Below are positions 17,318-26,943 of a DNA stretch of 64,000 bases, in pieces. Origin of the DNA: Saccharothrix ecbatanensis (GTDB lineage Bacteria; Actinomycetota; Actinomycetes; Mycobacteriales; Pseudonocardiaceae); the NCBI RefSeq assembly GCF_014205015.1, contig NZ_JACHMO010000001.1:7068001-7132000 (forward strand). The letters run 5' to 3'. Position numbers and translations under genes: made by a program. The notes beneath the pieces are model-generated. The model saw only the letters and a list, made by a program, of their open reading frames with translations. It had not been told where the DNA came from and did no database searches. Each line of letters begins with the position of its first letter. Position 1 is the stretch's first letter.

Positions 17318-17470
17318 CCCGTTCGGCGTCACGCGCCGGCGCAGGCGTTCCGGCAGCTGTGCCGCGAGTTCGGCAGCCCCACCTCGCTCTACGTCTGAGA
17401 TGGTCACCGCCCGCGCCATCGTCGCCGAGGACCGGGCCGACCACATCGACATGAACTTCGGCTGCCTGGT
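17318..17470 (+). pseudogene. Decayed copy A of the 5' end of dus
   Basis: Positions 17344-17397 are identical to 19077-19130 of dus. Then 2 bp are lost, shifting the frame into a TGA. The match resumes and continues to CATCGTCG, where 117 bp corresponding to 19160-19276 are missing between two ATCGTCG repeats. The match ends after CGGCTGC at about 17466. Bases 17323-17348 resemble the region upstream of dus (18882-18912). The copy therefore spans promoter side to the catalytic Cys region with at least three deletions. It cannot be expressed as a protein. Confidence 0.85.
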
Positions 17471-17494
17471 GTCAACACACTGACAATCTCGCCT

Positions 17495-17950
17495 TCAGCG
17501 TGGGCTGACCTTCGCCTGACGCCGCTGGTGTCGAGCGAGTGCGGACGACGTCTCGGGCGGCATCATCCGGAGGACCTGGTCCGGCTGTACGTAGAAGACG
17601 TGAGGGTTCCGGTTGTGCGGCCCCCATCCAGTCGACCCACGCACCAGGAGGATGCTCCCCGGCAACGGCCGGCTCCCCTCGAACCACGAGTCTTGTCGAT
17701 AGCCGGTTTCCAGCCACACGATCACGGCCTTCGTGCCACGCCGCGCCCACTGGTACACCTGCGCAACCTGGACGAGGTCGGCACCTGGTGCTGCTGCTCG
17801 CACCGCGAGCATCTCTTGCCACCGGTTGCTCAGGACAGCATCGTTGGCTGCGCGTTGCCTGTTGATGATCCAGATGATGATCGGCACGATCGAAACAAGC
17901 ACGATCGCGATCACAAGCTGCGCCAACACGGTCCCCCCTGCGTGTTCCAT
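17495..17950 (-). CDS. Hypothetical membrane-anchored protein
   Basis: 151 residues from the ATG at 17948-17950. The frame opens further to 18055, but the extra codons are antisense to dus copy B and are unlikely to be translated. One strong transmembrane helix near the N-terminus (VLAQLVIAIVLVSIVPIIIW) is followed by a basic stretch (NRQR) and a cytoplasmic domain with WARRGTKAVIVWLETGYRQ and a Pro/Gly-rich segment. No known family was recognised. It lies between the two dus remnants and is convergent with copy A, so it is probably cargo of the disturbed region. Confidence 0.55.
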   Translation of the reverse strand: MEHAGGTVLAQLVIAIVLVSIVPIIIWIINRQRAANDAVLSNRWQEMLAVRAAAPGADLVQVAQVYQWARRGTKAVIVWLETGYRQDSWFEGSRPLPGSILLVRGSTGWGPHNRNPHVFYVQPDQVLRMMPPETSSALARHQRRQAKVSPR

Positions 17951-17991
17951 CACCTGCCCGCTCGGAACTTGACCTTGACCGAAACCGTGAA

Positions 17992-18041
17992 GATCATCTT
18001 CGCCGAAGACCTGGCCGATCACATCGACATGACTTCGACTG
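17992..18041 (+). pseudogene. Decayed copy B of a short dus segment
   Basis: About 50 bp align with 19266-19316 of dus, the stretch encoding IIVAEDRADHIDMNFGC, with five substitutions and one deleted base. It is more diverged than copy A but covers exactly the segment at which copy A ends. Confidence 0.7.
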
Positions 18042-18070
18042 TCCGACATCGACACGCTGACGACAACAGT

Positions 18071-18463
18071 TCAGATGACCACGAGCGGCACACGGACTCC
18101 GGCCGCGTCCGCGAGCTTCCCCAGGTCGCCGGGATCGGAGGTCAACACGGCACAGCCGTGGCTGATCGCCCCGATGACGACCGCCGCATCCACGACATCC
18201 GCGGTGCCGGCCAAGGCGAGCAACCGGCCTACCGCCTCCGCGACATCTTCACTGAAGGGAACGGACCTGCACATTCGGCGCAGCATCGCGACCGGCGCCT
18301 GCCTAGGGCTCGCGCGCCAGACCTGCGCCAGTACCACCGTGGGCAGGAGGGCGGGCACCCCGGCGTCAAGCGCGTCACGACATGCCCCATAAACCCGCCC
18401 CCTGGGATTCGCCTCGACGTGGATCAACGCACCGGCATCAAGGATCAGGCCGCGAACGCTCAA
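18071..18463 (-). CDS. PIN-domain toxin (VapC-like)
   Basis: 130 residues from a TTG at 18461-18463 that overlaps the antitoxin stop (TTGA). PIN signatures are LILDAGALIHVE at the N-terminus (first Asp), DVVDAAVVIGA near residue 88 (Asp pair) and VLTSDPGDLGKL near 108 (last Asp). The usual VLAE glutamate is replaced by Gln in VVLAQVWR, a variant I recall in other actinobacterial PIN proteins. VapC toxins are RNases cutting tRNA or rRNA. Pairing with an upstream RHH-like gene in one coupled operon supports a toxin-antitoxin module. Confidence 0.8.
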   Translation of the reverse strand: MSVRGLILDAGALIHVEANPRGRVYGACRDALDAGVPALLPTVVLAQVWRASPRQAPVAMLRRMCRSVPFSEDVAEAVGRLLALAGTADVVDAAVVIGAISHGCAVLTSDPGDLGKLADAAGVRVPLVVI

Positions 18464-18780
18464 CCCACTCGCCTCTCGTTCGGCAAGCCAAGCAAACGGG
18501 CCAGCGCCGCCGTCCGGGCCGCCGTCTCCTCAGGCGACTCAATCGCACCGACGCCCGCCTCGGCGAGCCGGACGCGGATCTGTTCGAGCTCCGCCTCGTC
18601 CGGTTCGCCGAACCTCGCCGCGTACTCCTGAGCTGCGGCATGGGCTTCGGCGAGGTCCGCCGCGGCTTCGGCGGCCTCCGCCAGCCACGCGGACAACGGC
18701 ATTCCGGCCCGCTCGGCAGCCCGGCGCGCTCGCGCGGCCACGATGTCCGGCAAGGACACGCTCAACTTTTCTACCGCCAT
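18460..18780 (-). CDS. Antitoxin, ribbon-helix-helix type
   Basis: 106 residues, ATG at 18778-18780. The N-terminus AVEKLSVSLPDIVAARARR followed by AGMPLSAWLAEAA has the beta-strand plus two-helix pattern of MetJ/Arc-type DNA-binding antitoxins. The rest is Ala/Glu-rich and should wrap around the toxin. A perfect palindrome 22 bp upstream of the start is the likely autoregulatory site. The stop overlaps the start of the PIN gene, the typical antitoxin-first order. Confidence 0.8.
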   Translation of the reverse strand: MAVEKLSVSLPDIVAARARRAAERAGMPLSAWLAEAAEAAADLAEAHAAAQEYAARFGEPDEAELEQIRVRLAEAGVGAIESPEETAARTAALARLLGLPNERRVG

Positions 18781-18801
18781 GGTCCGATGATAGGCCTTTG
18801 A

Positions 18802-18819
18802 GTGCTACCACGGTAGCAC
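18802..18819. promoter_or_regulatory. Palindromic operator of the toxin-antitoxin operon
   Basis: Perfect inverted repeat GTGCTACC-AC-GGTAGCAC, 22 bp upstream of the antitoxin start, in the position expected for self-repression by an RHH antitoxin complex. Confidence 0.75.
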
Positions 18820-18978
18820 CACACGTGGCTCATTGATGATCCGGGCAAGACTCGTGCCGACACCGATGCTCTCCTCCCGTAACGGCGTCACTTCCCGCGC
18901 CGGCGCAGGCGTGGAGGGTCCGGTCGATTCACCGGTGTGGCGACGAGCACTGACCGGGTTGGGTGACAATGGACGGCG

Positions 18979-20127
18979 ATGTCCACCGCGCTGCACGCCA
19001 CCCAGCCACTGAAGATCGGCCGCTTCCCGGTCGATCCCGCCGTCGTGCTCGCGCCCATGGCGGGCATCACGAACGTGGCGTTCCGGCAGCTGTGCCGCGA
19101 GTTCGGCAGCCCCACCTCGCTCTACGTCTGCGAGATGATCACCGCCCGCGCCATCGTCGAGCGCGACGCCAAGACCATGCAGATGATCACCTTCGGCGAG
19201 GGCGAACGACCCCGCTCGATGCAGCTCTACGGCGTGGACCCGAAGTCCATGGCCGAAGCCGCCCGGATCATCGTCGCCGAGGACCGGGCCGACCACATCG
19301 ACATGAACTTCGGCTGCCCGGTCCCCAAGGTGACGCGCAAGGGCGGCGGGGCGGCACTGCCGTACAAGCGGCAGTTGTTCCGGCAGATCGTGCGGGCCGC
19401 GGTGCGTGCCGGGGAGCCCGCCGGGGTGCCGGTGACGGTCAAGTTCCGCATCGGCATCGACGACGACCACCTGACCTACCTCGACGCCGGGCGCATCGCC
19501 GAGGACGAGGGTGCGCAAGCGGTCGCGTTGCACGCGCGCACGGCGGCGCAGCGGTACTCCGGTCAGGCCGACTGGTCGGCCATCGCCCGCCTCAAGGAGG
19601 CCGTGACCGGCATCCCGGTGCTCGGCAACGGCGACATCTTCAGCGCGCAGGACGCGCTCGACATGGTCGCCAAGACCGGCTGCGACGGCGTCGTCGTCGG
19701 ACGCGGCTGCCTCGGCCGCCCCTGGCTGTTCGGCGAGTTGCAGGCGGCGTTCCGGGGCGAGCCCATCCCGCCCGGCCCCCGGATGGGCCAGGTCGCCGCC
19801 ATCCTCCGCCGCCACGGCGCGCTCCTCGCCGACTTCCTCGGTGAGGACAAAGGCATCCGTGACCTGCGCAAACACATGGCCTGGTACCTGAAGGGCTTCC
19901 CGGTGGGCGCGGAACTGCGGCGCAACCTCGCCATGGTGTCCACCCTCACCGAGCTGGACGACCTGGTCGGCAGGCTCGACCCGACGCTCGAATTCCCGGA
20001 CAACGCCGACGAGCCGCGCGGCCGGCAGGGCTCACCCGGCAAGGTCGTGCTGCCCGAGGGCTGGCTGGACGACCCCGAGGACGCCACGGTGCCCGTCGGC
20101 GCCGACGAAATGCACTCGGGTGGCTGA
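18979..20127 (+). CDS. dus: tRNA-dihydrouridine synthase
   Basis: 382 residues, ATG at 18979. It reduces uridine to dihydrouridine in the tRNA D loop using FMN and NADPH. It has VLAPMAGITNVAFRQLC at the start of the TIM barrel, catalytic Cys113 in HIDMNFGCPVPK, KFRIGIDDDH, ALHARTAAQRYSGQADW and the phosphate-binding GNGDIFS / VVVGRGCLG motifs. The helical tRNA-binding domain follows from about residue 255. Length is normal and all motifs are intact, in contrast to the two fragments upstream. The stop lies inside the start of the next lipoprotein gene (8-bp overlap). Confidence 0.95.
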   Translation: MSTALHATQPLKIGRFPVDPAVVLAPMAGITNVAFRQLCREFGSPTSLYVCEMITARAIVERDAKTMQMITFGEGERPRSMQLYGVDPKSMAEAARIIVAEDRADHIDMNFGCPVPKVTRKGGGAALPYKRQLFRQIVRAAVRAGEPAGVPVTVKFRIGIDDDHLTYLDAGRIAEDEGAQAVALHARTAAQRYSGQADWSAIARLKEAVTGIPVLGNGDIFSAQDALDMVAKTGCDGVVVGRGCLGRPWLFGELQAAFRGEPIPPGPRMGQVAAILRRHGALLADFLGEDKGIRDLRKHMAWYLKGFPVGAELRRNLAMVSTLTELDDLVGRLDPTLEFPDNADEPRGRQGSPGKVVLPEGWLDDPEDATVPVGADEMHSGG

Positions 20128-20578
20128 CATGGTCGTACGCGCCGTGACGGCGATGGCGTGTGTCCTCACCCTGGCCGGGTGCACGTCGACGATCACCGGC
20201 ACCGCGCGTCCGCTGAGGGTCACCGACGTCGAACGGGAACTGGTGACCGGCTACTTCGCCGACCTGAACGAGGCCGGCGGGCAGGGCACGTCCGAGCAGC
20301 GCGACCTGCTCAAGGACACCCAGCACCCGGACTTCCGCGACGAGGACTGCGAGCTGCCCGCCGGCACCATCAAGGTGCAGCCGACGATGTCCACGCTCAG
20401 ACTGGACCCACAGTGGGCGCCGCCCGGCGAGGACGAGCACCCGCGAGGGGTCGTGCTGGTCGTCGCGGTCACGCTGACGGTGGTGCAGGAAGGCACCGAG
20501 ATCGGCAGCCAGATCGGGTCGCAGCACGTCGTCCTGCTCAACGGCAAGGCCTACGGCTTCGCCCCCTGCGTCAACTGA
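20120..20578 (+). CDS. Putative lipoprotein
   Basis: 152 residues from a GTG overlapping the dus stop, or 149 from the ATG at 20129. Signal sequence VVRAVTAMACVLTLAGC ends in a lipobox (LAGC), so the mature protein should be lipid-anchored on the outer face. The mature part contains a paired Cys (DEDCELP and APCVN) that may form a disulfide. It resembles a small NTF2-like or secreted beta/alpha domain, but I do not recognise a family. Cotranscription with dus is likely from the overlap. Confidence 0.7.
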   Translation: MADMVVRAVTAMACVLTLAGCTSTITGTARPLRVTDVERELVTGYFADLNEAGGQGTSEQRDLLKDTQHPDFRDEDCELPAGTIKVQPTMSTLRLDPQWAPPGEDEHPRGVVLVVAVTLTVVQEGTEIGSQIGSQHVVLLNGKAYGFAPCVN

Positions 20579-20758
20579 GGCACGGTTGAGCTGCTTGGAC
20601 ACGCTCGGCGCACGCTGAGGTGTGTTGATCACCGAACGTCACCGGTTCGGAGCAGTGCACGGTCAACCAGTAGAGGGAAATCCCCCGGTGACGTGTCCCG
20701 CCCGCTCAAGCGCCGCCTCGTATGAGACGACACCTTGGCAAGTAGGGAGGTGAGCGCG

Positions 20759-21622
20759 ATGACCGCACTGCGACCCGAAGTCGCCGAGCCCGACCGCGAC
20801 GGCCGGCCCGGGGTGACCCTGCCCGTGTCCGACAGCGAGGGCACCGGGCTGGTCCAGCTGCACGAGTCGATCGCGGCGCTGCTCGCCTCCCGCGGTCAGT
20901 GGCGGCAGGCCTACCAACACCTGCGATCCGCGTTCGACCTGGTCTACGCCGATCAGGACGACCAGCCGCAGGTCCCCGAACAGCTGCGCCGCGAGGTCGA
21001 CCGGCTGCGCCGCGAGCACGCCGAGGCGCGCGAGCAGAGCCTCCGGGACAGCCTCACGGACAGCTACAACCGCCGATACCTGGACGAGCGGCTGCTCGAC
21101 CTGGTCGCCCAGCGGGGCACGTCGGTGGCCGGGCTCGCCATCGCGTTGATCGACCTCGACTGGTTCAAACAGGTGAATGACACATTTGGTCACCTGTTGG
21201 GTGACCGTGTGTTGCAGCGCGTGGTCGAGCTGCTCCAGGAAGAGCTGCCGGAGGGCGGCTTCTGCGCCCGCTACGGCGGCGAGGAGTTCGTCCTCGTGCT
21301 GCCCGGTCTCGAAGCGTCGCCGGCGGTGGAGATCGCCGAGTCGGCGCGGCTGCGTGTCGAGCGTCACGCTTGGGCTTCCCTCGCGCCCGGTTTGCGAGTG
21401 ACCGTCAGCATCGGTCTGGCCTACGAGCCGGCCGCCGCGGAGTCGCCGACCCGTCCGGCGGTCGCGCCCGAGCAGCAACTGCTCCGCGCCGACAGCCTGC
21501 TCTACACGGCCAAGCAGTCAGGACGCAACGCGGTCGCCTACCGCGAGAACGGCCGCGTCCGTCTGGCGGGTGCCGCTTCCGGGCGACGCGGAATCGCCGA
21601 ATCTCGGGTAGTCGGTTACTGA
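20759..21622 (+). CDS. Diguanylate cyclase (GGDEF protein)
   Basis: 287 residues from the ATG at 20759, with GGGAGG eight bases upstream. The N-terminal ~95 residues are helical (LVQLHESIAALLASRGQW; EVDRLRREHAEAREQSLRD) and may mediate dimerisation. The GGDEF domain spans about 100-265: SLTDSYNRRYLDERL, metal site LIDLDWFKQVND, active loop RYGGEEFVLVLPG (residues ~170-182) and VTVSIGLA. The active site is intact, so it should make c-di-GMP from two GTP. No RxxD inhibitory site precedes the GGEEF loop. It is soluble, with no sensor domain recognised. It lies between dus and the LCP gene. Confidence 0.92.
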   Translation: MTALRPEVAEPDRDGRPGVTLPVSDSEGTGLVQLHESIAALLASRGQWRQAYQHLRSAFDLVYADQDDQPQVPEQLRREVDRLRREHAEAREQSLRDSLTDSYNRRYLDERLLDLVAQRGTSVAGLAIALIDLDWFKQVNDTFGHLLGDRVLQRVVELLQEELPEGGFCARYGGEEFVLVLPGLEASPAVEIAESARLRVERHAWASLAPGLRVTVSIGLAYEPAAAESPTRPAVAPEQQLLRADSLLYTAKQSGRNAVAYRENGRVRLAGAASGRRGIAESRVVGY

Positions 21623-21832
21623 CACCTAACGTCCGCTCACCCTTTCGGGCGTAGCCTGCTGCGCGCAACCGAGTACTGCCGACCCCTGTATCACCGGGAG
21701 TGGTCGTCAGGACTGGCGGTCGTCCGTAGTATCGCCAAGGCAAGTGACACGCCGTTGGTGCAACCAATGTGTCCTTGCTGTCGTCAACTCGTGATGACGA
21801 CCGACTATTGACCGAAGCTGAAGGGAGACCGG

Positions 21833-24800
21833 GTGCCCGACGAGCCCCGCCGTGGCGGCCCCGGACCCGGAGGTGACCAGTCCTCCCAGGAAGACCCGCC
21901 GACCGGACGACGCCGGAGGTCCCTGGACGCCGGTGGGCTGAGCGTGTCCGACCTGCTGGAGCAGCACAGCCGCACGAATATCCCACGTCCGGTGCCTCCC
22001 GGCCCGTCGGACACCGGCAGGCGTGCCGCGCCCGAGCCGGAGCCGCCCCGCAGACCCGCGCCGCCCCCGAACGGGCAACGCGCCGCGGAGAGCACCGGCC
22101 GCCGTGCCGCCCCCGAGCCGCCGCAGAGGCCCGCTCCACCACCGAACTACGCGCCACCCGCGCCTGAGGACACCGGCACGCGACCGAGGCCGACGAACGG
22201 CGCACCGCCCGCCGGCCGCCGTGCCGCCGCGCCGCCGCCTCCGAACGACTTCTTCGCCGCGACCGGCGAGGGCACCGGCAACCGGACGCCCCGGCCGATC
22301 CCGGAGGACACCCGCCGCCGGCCCGATGTCCCCGGTGACGCCCCGCGCCGTCCGGAAGACGGCGGACGACGCGGCAGCCCACGACCGGCGAACGGCGCGC
22401 CGAACGGTTACGCGGGCCGACCGGACGACGTGGACCCCCGACGCCCCGCGCCCACCTCGCGCCCTGACGTGCCGGGCGAGCCGAGCAGGCGAATCCCGCC
22501 CAACGGACGGCCCGCAGGCCCTCAAGACCCGACCGCGGCTCCGCGGCGACTCGCGGACACCGGCCAGCGCCCCGACGTCCCCGGCGCCGCGCCGGGTCGA
22601 CGGCTCCCGGACGGCAGCGGCCCGCGACGGCGTCCCGAAGACCTCGCCCCTGACACACCCGGCCGCCTGGCGGACGGCAGTGGTCCGCGTCGGCATCCCG
22701 AAGGCTTGGCCCCGGACACACCCGGCCGTCGGGACGCACCTGGCCGCCGGACCGAAGGCGCGCCCGAGGGCGTCGGGCCGCGCCCGGACGCCCCGCGTCC
22801 CGGCGAGAACACCGGCCGGCGCCCGCACCCCGGCCCGCCACCGGCCGACGGTCCGCGTCGTCTCGCGGACGGCCCGCGCCCGGACGCCGGTGACGTCGCT
22901 CGCCGACTCGGGAACGGACCCGGGAACGGACCTGGGAACGGCAGTGGACCGCACGACCTGACCGGCGGCCCCCAGACCGGCCGACGGCCGCGGCCCGAAG
23001 ACCCGGCCGCGGACCCGCGTCGTCCGGCCGACGGGCCGAGGCCCGGTATGCCGGTCGAAGACCCCGCGGGCCGACGTCTGCCCGATGGCAGCGGCCCGCG
23101 TCGCCTCGCTGAGAACGGCGCACCGGCCGAAGACGGCGGCCGATCCCGCGGCAGCGGTCCCCGCCGACTCGCTGAAGGCGGCGCTCCGGGTGACGAAGGT
23201 GGCCGACCTCAGGGCAGCCCACGCCGACTCGCCGAAGGCGGCGCGCCGGCTGACGACGGCGGCCGACCTCAAAGCGGCCCTCGCCGACTCGCCGAAGGCC
23301 CTTCCGGTCTGCCCGAAGACCCGAACGCCCGTCCACGCCGCCTCGCCGAAGGCCCGCCCGCCGAAGACCTCACCGGCCGCCGCCCCGACGGCAGCGGACC
23401 TCGTCGTCTCGCGGAGAACGGCGCACCGGTGGACGATCCCGCCCGCCCACGCCGCCTCGCCGAAACCGGCGAACCCGTCGACAGCACCGGCCGCCGTCCC
23501 GACGGCAGTGGTCCCCGTCCGGTCGGTGATGTGGCCGGTCGTAGGTTCGCCGCGGACAGCGCCGCCGCGCTCGACCAAGCCCCGCCGGTCATCGCCGACC
23601 GCCTCGCCAGCGGACGCCCGGAGCCGCGCGAGACCATCGATCCCTCCAGCCTCACCACGGAGATGGAGGCCATCAGCGACGACGTCAAGAAGCGCCGCGA
23701 GGTCGACCACACGCTGGCACGCTTCTCCGCCGTCCACGACGAACTGGCCGAGCAGGAGCGCATCCGCAAGGAACGCCGCCAGAAGCTCATGCCGTGGAAG
23801 CAGGAGGAGGACGAGGACGCCACCGAGTACGCCTCACCGGTCGACGTCCCCGACGAGGGCGGCCCCCGTCGCCCCGGTCGCACGGCCAAGCACACCAAGA
23901 TCGTCCGCTCGATCAAGGCCGTCGCGCTGACCGCCGCCATCCTGGTGTTCGTGTCCACCGGCCTCGGCTGGGGCGCGATGCTCTACATCGACAGCAAGTT
24001 CACCGAGATCGACGCACTGAACACCAACTCCGCCGCCGTGCACGAGGCGGAGAAGCAGCTCGGCGACGAGAACTTCCTCATCGTCGGCTCGGACACCCGT
24101 GCGGGCGCCAAACCGGAAGACGGTGTCGGCGACCCGAACACCGAGAACACCCAAGGCGCGCGTTCGGACGTGCTGATGCTCGCGCACATCCCGGCCGACC
24201 GTAAGCGCATGGTCGTCGTCTCGGTGCCGCGCGACCTCCTCATCAAGCGGCCCAAGTGCGAGCGGTGGGATCCCACCAGCGGCCAGTACACCGGCGACAT
24301 GCTCGACGCCGCCGAGGACGTGAAGGCCAACGAGCCGTACGCGGTCGGCGGGCCGAAGTGCGTCAGCGCGTTCATGACCGAGCTGACCGGGTTGGAGATC
24401 AACCACTTCATCAGCGTGGACTTCAACGGCTTCAAGGGCATGGTCGACGCCATCGGCACCGTCCCGGTGTGCGTGGCGAAGCCGATGGACGACGAAGAGC
24501 TCGGCATGCTCTTCGACAAGCCGGGCAAGTACGAGATCAACGGCACCAAGGCGCTCGACTACGTGCGGGCGCGCAAGGTCGAAGGCGAGAGCAAGACCGA
24601 CTTCGACCGCGTCAAGCGGCAGCAGCAGTTCCTCTCCTCGTTGCTGCGCAAGGCTTTGTCGTCGGAGATCCTGCTGAACCCGGGCAAGCTCAACGGTTTC
24701 CTCAACGCGTTCGCCGCCTCCACCGTCGGCCAGAACATCGGCGTGAACGACATGCTCACGCTGGCGCAGTCGTTGCAGAGCCTGGAAGCGGGCCGGGTCA

Positions 24801-25384
24801 GTTTCGTCACCGTGCCGCACGACACGGCCGAGGGTCCGACGAAGAGCCACGACGACAACCTGGAGCTGTTGAAGGAAGCCGAGACCAAGGCTTTGTTCCA
24901 GGCCATCATCGACGGCACGCCGCTGCCGGACGAAACCCCGGACACCACGACGCCGGACCCGAACAAGGCGAGCCAGGCGGCGCCTCCGCCCGGCCCGAAG
25001 CAGGGCAAGATCATCGACCCCAAGGGCCTGAAGGTCCAGGTGCGCAACGGTGATCCGGACAACGGCGGCGCGGCGGGCGAGACCAGTACGACCCTGCGGC
25101 AGCTCGGCTACGAAGTGGTCATCAGCGACAACGCGCCGCCCGCCGACAAGACCGTCATCAAGTACGGGGTCGGCGGTGAGGACGCCGCGGCGACGTTGCA
25201 GTCCTCGGTGCCGGGCGCGACGCTGGTGTTCGACGCGGGCATGGGTGGCGCGGTGCTGCTGCTGATCGGGCCGGGCTGGGACGAAGAGGTCCGGGCGCCG
25301 CAACCCGCGGGCGCCGAGCCGAACAAGCCCGCGCCACCGCCGAACCTGGAAGTCACCAACGCGGGCAAGGATCCCTGCGCCTAG
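21833..25384 (+). CDS. LytR-CpsA-Psr (LCP) family protein with long disordered N-terminus
   Basis: 1183 residues from a GTG at 21833 with AAGGGAGA upstream. Residues 1 to about 660 are a cytoplasmic Pro/Arg/Gly/Asp-rich low-complexity tail with degenerate repeats such as [14 protein letters not shown] helix at about 693-718 ([19 protein letters not shown]) crosses the membrane. The LCP catalytic domain follows ([50 protein letters not shown]), then a LytR_C domain ([17 protein letters not shown]) near 1066. LCP enzymes ligate arabinogalactan or teichoic-acid-like polymers to peptidoglycan. Most LCP proteins have tails far shorter than this. It is followed by phoU, as in mycobacteria. Confidence 0.92.
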   Translation: MPDEPRRGGPGPGGDQSSQEDPPTGRRRRSLDAGGLSVSDLLEQHSRTNIPRPVPPGPSDTGRRAAPEPEPPRRPAPPPNGQRAAESTGRRAAPEPPQRPAPPPNYAPPAPEDTGTRPRPTNGAPPAGRRAAAPPPPNDFFAATGEGTGNRTPRPIPEDTRRRPDVPGDAPRRPEDGGRRGSPRPANGAPNGYAGRPDDVDPRRPAPTSRPDVPGEPSRRIPPNGRPAGPQDPTAAPRRLADTGQRPDVPGAAPGRRLPDGSGPRRRPEDLAPDTPGRLADGSGPRRHPEGLAPDTPGRRDAPGRRTEGAPEGVGPRPDAPRPGENTGRRPHPGPPPADGPRRLADGPRPDAGDVARRLGNGPGNGPGNGSGPHDLTGGPQTGRRPRPEDPAADPRRPADGPRPGMPVEDPAGRRLPDGSGPRRLAENGAPAEDGGRSRGSGPRRLAEGGAPGDEGGRPQGSPRRLAEGGAPADDGGRPQSGPRRLAEGPSGLPEDPNARPRRLAEGPPAEDLTGRRPDGSGPRRLAENGAPVDDPARPRRLAETGEPVDSTGRRPDGSGPRPVGDVAGRRFAADSAAALDQAPPVIADRLASGRPEPRETIDPSSLTTEMEAISDDVKKRREVDHTLARFSAVHDELAEQERIRKERRQKLMPWKQEEDEDATEYASPVDVPDEGGPRRPGRTAKHTKIVRSIKAVALTAAILVFVSTGLGWGAMLYIDSKFTEIDALNTNSAAVHEAEKQLGDENFLIVGSDTRAGAKPEDGVGDPNTENTQGARSDVLMLAHIPADRKRMVVVSVPRDLLIKRPKCERWDPTSGQYTGDMLDAAEDVKANEPYAVGGPKCVSAFMTELTGLEINHFISVDFNGFKGMVDAIGTVPVCVAKPMDDEELGMLFDKPGKYEINGTKALDYVRARKVEGESKTDFDRVKRQQQFLSSLLRKALSSEILLNPGKLNGFLNAFAASTVGQNIGVNDMLTLAQSLQSLEAGRVSFVTVPHDTAEGPTKSHDDNLELLKEAETKALFQAIIDGTPLPDETPDTTTPDPNKASQAAPPPGPKQGKIIDPKGLKVQVRNGDPDNGGAAGETSTTLRQLGYEVVISDNAPPADKTVIKYGVGGEDAAATLQSSVPGATLVFDAGMGGAVLLLIGPGWDEEVRAPQPAGAEPNKPAPPPNLEVTNAGKDPCA

Positions 25385-25464
25385 ACCGACTGGACGTTTT
25401 GGGTTCACCACGGGTTCACCGGGGCGGGTCGCTACCGCGACGGCCTCACCGTAGGCTGACGCCC

Positions 25465-26142
25465 ATGCGTGAGGCCTACCACGATCAGCTCGGACACCTC
25501 GCAGACCAGCTCGCCGACATGTGCGGGATGGCCGGCGTCGCGATGGAGCGTGCGACCACTTCGTTGCTCGGGGCGGATCTCGCCCTCGCGGAGCAGGTGA
25601 TCGGTGACGACACCAAGATCGACGATGTGCGCGCCGACATCGAGGAGCAGGCGTACGCGCTGCTGGCGTTGCAGGCGCCGGTCGCCACCGACCTGCGGAT
25701 CGTGCTCGCGGTGATCCACGCGGCGGAGAGCGTGGAGCGGATGGGCGACCTGGCGCTGCACGTGGCGAAGGCCGCGCGGCGCAGGCACCCGAACCCGGTG
25801 CTGCCGGACACGGTGCGGCCGTACTTCTCCGAGATGGGCCGCATCGCGGTCGAGCTGGCGCGTGAGGCGACCGACATCATCCGCACCCAGGACGTGGCGC
25901 GGGCGCGGTCGCTGGAGGACGCCGACGACGCGATGGACGACCTGCACCGGCACCTGTTCACGGTGATCATGGACAAGGACTGGGCGCACGGCGTGCCGGC
26001 CGCGGTCGACACCACGCTGCTCGGCCGGTTCTACGAGCGGTTCGCCGACCACGCGGTGTCGGTGGCCAAGCGCACCGTCTTCGTGGTCACCGGCCGGATG
26101 CCCGGCTACCACGGCAGCGGCAGCGGCGCCGAGTCGACCTGA
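25465..26142 (+). CDS. phoU: Phosphate transport regulator PhoU
   Basis: 225 residues from the ATG at 25465 ([19 protein letters not shown]). Two PhoU helical bundles: [20 protein letters not shown] with [20 protein letters not shown] and [15 protein letters not shown], then the second repeat with [15 protein letters not shown] and [15 protein letters not shown]. PhoU links the Pst transporter to the PhoR/PhoP system and keeps the regulon off under phosphate sufficiency. The pst genes lie 3.5 kb downstream on the other strand, separated by the ESX-accessory operon. Length is typical. Confidence 0.93.
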   Translation: MREAYHDQLGHLADQLADMCGMAGVAMERATTSLLGADLALAEQVIGDDTKIDDVRADIEEQAYALLALQAPVATDLRIVLAVIHAAESVERMGDLALHVAKAARRRHPNPVLPDTVRPYFSEMGRIAVELAREATDIIRTQDVARARSLEDADDAMDDLHRHLFTVIMDKDWAHGVPAAVDTTLLGRFYERFADHAVSVAKRTVFVVTGRMPGYHGSGSGAEST

Positions 26143-26145
26143 GCG

Positions 26146-26943
26146 TCAGTTGAGCAGGCCGTTCAGCTCCTGCGCGAGCTGGGCGGCGATGCGCGCGTTG
26201 TCGGCGGGGGCGTGGGTGAGCCACTTCTGGCCGTCCGGCCCCTGCCGGGTCTGGGACATGTAGCGGCCCTGGTCGTTGTCGAACCAGGCGATCTGCGGCG
26301 CCCGCTGCTCCCGACCGTGCCTGCCGCGCACCGTGACGCCGAACTGGCCGACCCGCAGGCGCGGGCGTTCGAACACCGATTCCAGCGCGCGGACCTGCGT
26401 CGACGCGGTGGAGCGCGGCGCCATGGCCTGGGTGAACCTGGCCTGGCCGAAATCGTCGTCCCGGCGAGGGGGCGCCGGCGGTGCGGACGTGGGCATCGGC
26501 ACCGTGATCGACTGGCCGGGGCCGGGTCGTGAGGGCGGAACGAGGTCCACGACCGTGCGCAGCACTGCGGCCGAGCGCATCAGGTCGACCTTGATCTGCC
26601 GGTCGTCCATCACCGCGAGGGCCGCGTTCTCACCGGCCGCGCCGGCGCGTGCGAGGAGCTGGCGCTCGACGTTGCGGGCGTCGAGCGACGCCACCGCGTT
26701 GAGGGAGAAGTCGAAGCGCACCAACAGGGTCAGCGCTTCCTCCACCTCGGGCGCGACCCGGCCGCGATTGGCCAGGCCGCGCGATTCGAGGTCGCGGTAG
26801 ACGGCGTCGCGGATGCCGCGCCGTTCGTCGATCGTGTGCCCGAGGTACGGGAATTCGAACGGGTAGGGCCGGCTGCCGAGCTTCAGGTCTTCCCAGAGCA
26901 TGTCGGCCGCCGCGAACGACAGGGCGAACGAGAACACGCTCAC
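26146..26943 (-). CDS. ESX secretion-associated protein EspG
   Basis: 265 residues from a GTG at 26941-26943 that overlaps the upstream stop (GTGA). The sequence MSVFSFALSFAAADMLWEDL, RPYPFEFPYLGHTIDER and the C-terminal GRYMSQTRQGPDGQKWLTHAP fit the EspG family, cytoplasmic chaperones that bind PE/PPE-type substrates and deliver them to a type VII secretion system. The neighbouring gene encodes a PPE-like substrate, which is the expected client. No EccC or membrane component lies in the window, so this is an accessory locus. Confidence 0.8.
   Translation of the reverse strand: MSVFSFALSFAAADMLWEDLKLGSRPYPFEFPYLGHTIDERRGIRDAVYRDLESRGLANRGRVAPEVEEALTLLVRFDFSLNAVASLDARNVERQLLARAGAAGENAALAVMDDRQIKVDLMRSAAVLRTVVDLVPPSRPGPGQSITVPMPTSAPPAPPRRDDDFGQARFTQAMAPRSTASTQVRALESVFERPRLRVGQFGVTVRGRHGREQRAPQIAWFDNDQGRYMSQTRQGPDGQKWLTHAPADNARIAAQLAQELNGLLN

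Noticed and set aside
17213..17452. Minus-strand frame over the dus fragment
   Set aside because: It is antisense to a decayed gene and has no independent support.
17951..18055. N-terminal extension of the hypothetical membrane protein
   Set aside because: These codons are the antisense of dus fragment B; the internal ATG gives a normal membrane-protein N-terminus.
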